From BOG-938 sp035524315 (GTDB taxonomy: Bacteria > Pseudomonadota > Alphaproteobacteria > Caulobacterales > Caulobacteraceae): DNA of 33,412 nucleotides. The translations under genes were made by a program, and so were the position numbers. Numbering within the stretch: position 1 is the stretch's first letter; every line of letters starts with the position of its first letter. Below the pieces are notes generated by a model, which made no database searches, was not told the DNA's origin, and saw only the letters and a list, made by a program, of their open reading frames with translations. The stretch spans positions 1-33,412 of the forward strand of contig DATKPD010000047.1 in assembly GCA_035524315.1 (NCBI GenBank), read 5' to 3'. Shown here one piece after another: positions 30,005 through 33,412 of this stretch.

Positions 30005-31084
30005 ATGAACACTAACGTCTCCGGCCTGTTCGGTTCGCCTCTGCGCAACCTGATCGCGGTCGTCGTCTTCATGCTGGTGCTGATCGTGGCCTGCACCGCA
30101 GGCTACATGGCCAACGGCTGGAGTTTCTCCGACGCCTTCTACATGGTGATCCTGACGGTGTTCACCGTGGGATACGGCGAAGTTCGCCCGGTCAACACCC
30201 CGGCGCTGCACGTTTTGACGGTGTCGATGATCGTGTTCGGCTGCACCGGCATGATCTTCTTGACCGGCGCCCTGGTGCAGGTCTTCACCGTAGGTCAGAT
30301 CACCCAATTGCTCGGCCTCAAGCGCGTGAACAGCGAAATCGAAAAGCTCAAGGATCACGTGATCATCTGCGGCTTCGGCCGCATCGGGGTGATGTTGGCC
30401 AAGGAGCTCAAAGACGGCGGCGCCCCTTTCATGATCCTGGAGCGCAACGAGAGCCGCATCGCCCAGGCCGAGGCCCTGGGCTATCTCTGCCTGCAGGCCG
30501 ACGCCGCCGACGAAGCCGCCCTATTGCAGGCCGGAGTCGAGCGCGCCTGGACCCTGGCCACGGTGCTGCCCGACGACTCGATGAACGTGTTCGTCACCCT
30601 CAGCGCGCGGCGACTAAATCCCAAGATCCAGATCATCGCTCGCGGCGAGGCGCCCACCACCGAAAGCAAGCTGGTCTACGCCGGCGCCGACAAGGTGGTG
30701 TTGCCGACCCACATCGGGGCCGAGCGCATGGCCGAGATGATCCTGTTCCCCGAGACCGCGCGCTTCATCCGCGGCTCCGAGCGCATGCTCGACTTCGACA
30801 AGACCCTGCGCGACTTGGGCCTGCAGCTGGAACTGATCACCGTGCCCAACAACTCCGGCGCGGTGGGCCAGACGGTGGGCGAACTGGAAAACAAGGCGCG
30901 CGGCGGCTTCTTCATCGTCCAGCTCGACCGGCATGGCGGCGAAACCCATACGCGCCCAGGCCCCGACGTGAAGATCGAAGCCGGCGACGGCGTGCTGATC
31001 GTGCTGCGCGGCGAGTTGGCCAATGTGGTCAATGTGCTCAAGGCGCCGAGCGGGCCGGTGCGCGCAGGCCGCACGCGGTTCTGA
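30005..31084 (+). CDS. 2TM potassium channel with RCK (TrkA-N) domain
   Basis: 359 residues. Helix 1 is at about 14-34, a pore helix and the selectivity filter TVGYGE follow at about 56-62, and helix 2 lies at about 70-95. The cytoplasmic RCK domain begins at about 115 with a Rossmann motif (VIICGFGRIG, 117-126), has LQADAADEAAL and ends with a TrkA-C-like domain (about 275-350, PGPDVKIEAGDGVLIVLRG). It is of the MthK/Kch type: ligand binding to the RCK ring opens the K+ pore. ATG 30005 is preferred over TTG 29996, which would add only three residues. No strong ribosome binding site. Unlinked in function to its neighbours as far as can be seen. Confidence 0.94.
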   Translation: MNTNVSGLFGSPLRNLIAVVVFMLVLIVACTAGYMANGWSFSDAFYMVILTVFTVGYGEVRPVNTPALHVLTVSMIVFGCTGMIFLTGALVQVFTVGQITQLLGLKRVNSEIEKLKDHVIICGFGRIGVMLAKELKDGGAPFMILERNESRIAQAEALGYLCLQADAADEAALLQAGVERAWTLATVLPDDSMNVFVTLSARRLNPKIQIIARGEAPTTESKLVYAGADKVVLPTHIGAERMAEMILFPETARFIRGSERMLDFDKTLRDLGLQLELITVPNNSGAVGQTVGELENKARGGFFIVQLDRHGGETHTRPGPDVKIEAGDGVLIVLRGELANVVNVLKAPSGPVRAGRTRF

Positions 31085-31123
31085 CGGCTTTCGTTCGCGC
31101 CCGCCCCAATCGCCCGACAAATC

Positions 31124-31141
31124 GTCAACAACATTGTTGAC
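31124..31141. promoter_or_regulatory. Perfect palindrome GTCAACAA-CA-TTGTTGAC
   Basis: Two exact 8-base arms around a 2-base centre, 105 bases before the PepSY gene and 40 bases after the channel gene. The size and symmetry are those of a dimeric repressor site. Since PepSY proteins of this class are often iron- or metal-regulated, the site probably controls that gene, but the binding protein is unknown and it does not resemble a Fur box. Confidence 0.6.
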
Positions 31142-31245
31142 TGATCGGCGCTGACCGCGAAGATCAGCGGCGAACCCATGGCCATCGATCAGGGGCCCAG
31201 GCGCGGCCCGCGCCAGACGATGGGACACCATCGCGGGAGGATGAC

Positions 31246-32472
31246 TTGGCGACCAACACACTGACCAGCGGGCCGGTCATGCGCCGAACGCACCGGGCCA
31301 TCGCGGTGTTCGCGGTGTTATTCGCCCTGTTCGTCGCGTGCACCGGCCTCGCGATCCAGATGATGGATTTGGGCGCCTTGCTGGGCCACGCGCCGGCCGC
31401 CGACCCGACGATCCAGGCGATCCACGCCGGCCTGAACGGGCCGCCCAACTTCCAAGTGATCCGTGACGCGGACTATTCGGCCCAGCCCCTGCCCGCCGAC
31501 TTCGATTATCAGGCGTCGCTCAAGACGGTGATGGCCTCTGCGCGCACAGCGCTCAAGGGCAGGCCGGCCAGCTTCGTGCAATGGCGCATGACCGACGGAA
31601 AGCCCGTCGGAGAAGTCGCCACCGGCAAGACCCGGTTGGCCTTCGACGCGGTCAGCGGGGCCCAGCTCGGCCCGCCGGTCAAGTTCAAGTTCGAGCCGAT
31701 CAGCACGCCCTCTTTGCGCAACACGCTCAAGGACTATCACCGGATGCGCGGCCTGAACGGCTGGCTGATCCTGCTCGATATGACCGTGGGCCTGACGCTG
31801 ATCGCCATGATCCTGACGGGCTTGACCCTCTATCTGCGGTTATACCAGCCCCGGGCGAAGTCGGGCCAGGCCAGCCCGTTCTGGTCGGCGGGCGGGGTGT
31901 GGCGCAGCCTGCACCGTAGCGTCGCCATCTGCGCCAGCCTGTTTCTGCTGGTGATGGCCACCAGCGGCACGATCCTGTCGGTCAGTTCGATGGGCGTGAC
32001 GCTCAACGGCGTGTTGAACCACGGCAAGAGGCCCGGCATCACCAACGACCTGTCCCAGCCCCTGACCGACGCCGAACTGCCGGGCTTGCTCGGCGTCACC
32101 CTCGCCGCCAACCGCGCGGCCGGGGGCGAGCCTGAGATCCGGGTGCTGCGCCTGCGCTATTACGCCGGCATGCCGCAGGGCGTGGTGGTCACCGGCGGCG
32201 ACGCCGAACAACGGGTGTTCAACGCCCAGACGGGCCGGCGCGTCAGCCTGACCGAGCCCAACTATCCCGCGCCAGGGCAGACCTTCGGCTGGCAGGTGGA
32301 CGAAACAGTCAAGATGATCCACCGCGGCGACTATTTCGGCCTGACCGGCCGGTGGATCGACCTGATCTCGGGCTTCTGTCTGCTCTACTTGGCGATCTCG
32401 GGGGCGGCGGTCTACCTCAAGCTCTGGGCCAACCGGCGCAGATCCGGGCGGCCGGGGCTGTTCTGGTCCTAG
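31246..32472 (+). CDS. PepSY-associated membrane protein (PiuB-like)
   Basis: 408 residues with transmembrane helices at about 12-34, 170-200, 223-247 and 365-390, and PepSY domains in the periplasmic loops (about 35-160 and 270-360). HRAIAVFAVLFALF and HRSVAICASLFLLVMATSG carry the conserved His at helix starts seen in the PepSY_TM family. Such proteins are often iron-regulated and accompany siderophore receptors, possibly reducing or releasing iron. No receptor gene is adjacent. Translation starts at TTG 31246 with GGAGG 5 bases upstream; the ATG overlapping that site (31241) is in another frame and stops at once. Confidence 0.87.
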   Translation: MATNTLTSGPVMRRTHRAIAVFAVLFALFVACTGLAIQMMDLGALLGHAPAADPTIQAIHAGLNGPPNFQVIRDADYSAQPLPADFDYQASLKTVMASARTALKGRPASFVQWRMTDGKPVGEVATGKTRLAFDAVSGAQLGPPVKFKFEPISTPSLRNTLKDYHRMRGLNGWLILLDMTVGLTLIAMILTGLTLYLRLYQPRAKSGQASPFWSAGGVWRSLHRSVAICASLFLLVMATSGTILSVSSMGVTLNGVLNHGKRPGITNDLSQPLTDAELPGLLGVTLAANRAAGGEPEIRVLRLRYYAGMPQGVVVTGGDAEQRVFNAQTGRRVSLTEPNYPAPGQTFGWQVDETVKMIHRGDYFGLTGRWIDLISGFCLLYLAISGAAVYLKLWANRRRSGRPGLFWS

Positions 32473-32488
32473 GCCGCCGCGCGAGAGC

Positions 32489-32516
32489 GGGAGCGTCCGC
32501 CGCGCGAGACGCTCCC
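32489..32516. terminator. Hairpin between convergent PepSY and hydrolase genes
   Basis: GGGAGCGTC (32489-32497) pairs perfectly with GACGCTCCC (32508-32516) over a 10-base loop. It lies 17 bases past the PepSY stop and 20 bases past the hydrolase stop, so it can serve both. A 13-base direct repeat, CCGCCGCGCGAGA, occurs at 32474-32486 and 32497-32509. No T-run. Confidence 0.55.
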
Positions 32517-32535
32517 TGCGACGCCGGGAGCCGGA

Positions 32536-33412
32536 TCAGAAACGCTGGGGCTTGCTGAGCCATCCGCCGATGAAATCGAACATGCGCTTCTTGGTGTCGC
32601 CATACTGCGGCTGGCACGGGCCCAGGAAGTGGTCCGACCCTTCGACCCCGACGTAGGTCTTGTCCTTGCTGGCCAGGTGGTCGAACACCATCTCGGACGG
32701 CGTCACAAACTGGAAGCAGCTGTTGGTCAGCACCAGGGCCGGCACGCGGATGCCCTCGGCCTGGTAAGGCGAGGCGTCATTGGAGGTGCTCCAGTCGATG
32801 CCCGTGACGTCGTCGGCGGTCATCTTGAGGTCCTTGGTCGTACGCACCGCGTCGTTGGCCAAATAGCCGCGCACGGTGGTGACGCCGCGCGGGTGCAGGT
32901 CCTGGTCCACTGCCTTCTGGATTGCGGCCTCGCCCACCGGACCGCTGGCGGGCCGCACCGAACGGATGATCTCGACCGGCGTCGTGCCGTCGGCCTTGAG
33001 CAACATGTGCGGCGCCTTGGTTTGCGACAGCAGGCTCAGATCGGCGTGGTGCAGGGCGGCCACGTCGGCGGTGTTGACGACGCCGGGAACCACGAACGGC
33101 TCGTCCGCGGTGGGGCTGATCTGGTTGAGCGCCTTCAGCCGGGTGAGCGCCCGGTCGATCGTCTCGTTGTTGAGCCTGGACTGGGCGGCGAAATAGCGCT
33201 CGCGGAAGGCGGCCGAATAGTGGGCTGCCCCGGTCGCGGGGTCATAGCCGTTGGCGGCGGCGAGCAGATCGAGTTCGCCGCGGTTGCGTACGCCGTTGTC
33301 GAACGCCGGGTCGATGTCGAGCACCTTCCACGCGCCGCCGAGCGACGGATCGAGCAGCACCACCCCGTCCGGCTTGGCCAGATTGGACGCCTCGGCGTTG
33401 GTGCAAGGCGAG
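32536..33412 (-). CDS. Alpha/beta hydrolase (partial, N-terminus beyond the window)
   Basis: The frame stays open from the stop at 32536 to the right edge, so at least 291 residues are present and the start is missing. The first visible residues are SPCTNAEASNLAKPDGVVLL. A GTG at 33363 is not a credible start because related sequence continues upstream. The C-terminal part has VPALVLTNSCFQFV (a strand carrying the Asp/Cys region), DHLASKDKTYVGV and EGSDHFLGPCQPQYG, where the His is the probable catalytic one. The nucleophile elbow should lie in the missing part or near the edge. Several Cys hint at an exported enzyme. The substrate is unknown. Convergent with the PepSY gene. Confidence 0.7.
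   Translation of the reverse strand, partial: SPCTNAEASNLAKPDGVVLLDPSLGGAWKVLDIDPAFDNGVRNRGELDLLAAANGYDPATGAAHYSAAFRERYFAAQSRLNNETIDRALTRLKALNQISPTADEPFVVPGVVNTADVAALHHADLSLLSQTKAPHMLLKADGTTPVEIIRSVRPASGPVGEAAIQKAVDQDLHPRGVTTVRGYLANDAVRTTKDLKMTADDVTGIDWSTSNDASPYQAEGIRVPALVLTNSCFQFVTPSEMVFDHLASKDKTYVGVEGSDHFLGPCQPQYGDTKKRMFDFIGGWLSKPQRF

Noticed and set aside
32474..32509. 13-base direct repeat as a recombination or attachment site
   Set aside because: It overlaps the arms of the hairpin between convergent genes and no integrase, tRNA or mobile gene is nearby.

Overview
The window looks like a chromosomal stretch from an alphaproteobacterium of the Caulobacteraceae (Caulobacter/Phenylobacterium/Brevundimonas type). 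Base composition is high GC throughout. It carries genes for two Caulobacterales cell-cycle regulators, CpdR (1389-1748, minus) and GcrA (22283-22774, plus). The genus is inference. I see no insertion sequence, phage, integrase, CRISPR array or rRNA.

Layout. 1-187: tail of an unidentified plus-strand gene. 473-1171: PAP2-family membrane protein with a substituted catalytic motif. 1205-1279: tRNA-Val(GAC), minus. 1389-2844: cpdR and a divergent N-formylglutamate amidohydrolase-family gene. 2845-3301: a long intergenic region that holds a small RNA gene on the minus strand (about 2919-2999) with its own promoter, hairpins, an exposed UUUCCUCCCU and a terminator. 3302-5137: typA. 5185-5592: two tiny membrane proteins. 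5714-7468: Rieske oxygenase and TetR regulator, convergent. 7664-8417: HIG1-like membrane protein and cobalamin adenosyltransferase. 8397-8696: membrane protein of unknown role. 8754-10994: MHYT-PAS hybrid histidine kinase. 11204-12082: 3-hydroxybutyryl-CoA dehydrogenase. 12332-12583: small exported protein. 12709-13581: beta-hydroxyacid-dehydrogenase-like oxidoreductase. 13586-15971: dipZ and Tat-exported msrB, a periplasmic thiol/methionine repair pair. 16122-21247: LysR regulator divergent from an EmrA-EmrB-outer membrane factor efflux operon. 21244-22131: ABC-2 permease with no ATPase beside it. 22283-22774: gcrA.

The most coherent system is 22796-29933. An ECF sigma factor of the RpoE/ChrR (singlet-oxygen) type heads a tightly packed minus-strand operon: rpoE, chrR, DUF1295 membrane reductase-like protein, a CFA-like methyltransferase, a DUF2177 membrane protein and a second CFA-like methyltransferase. 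Diverging from it is a two-gene operon encoding a flavin oxidoreductase (COG2907 type) and a DUF1365 protein. Both arms are preceded by the same promoter architecture, TGATCC-N18-TA, which matches what is known of RpoE(ChrR) promoters. The set is best read as a self-regulated membrane-lipid modification island. By analogy with Rhodobacter sphaeroides it may make methylated or furan fatty acids when singlet oxygen or organic hydroperoxide damages the membrane. One of the two methyltransferases lacks two of the residues that bind bicarbonate in true cyclopropane synthases, which points to methyl-branch rather than ring formation.

29996-33412: a 2TM potassium channel with an RCK domain, a PepSY membrane protein preceded by a perfect palindrome, and a convergent alpha/beta hydrolase that runs off the right edge. 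Much of the regulatory interest lies in short intergenic sites: the small RNA, the paired sigma-factor promoters, DnaA-box-like sequences upstream of gcrA and several perfect inverted repeats.
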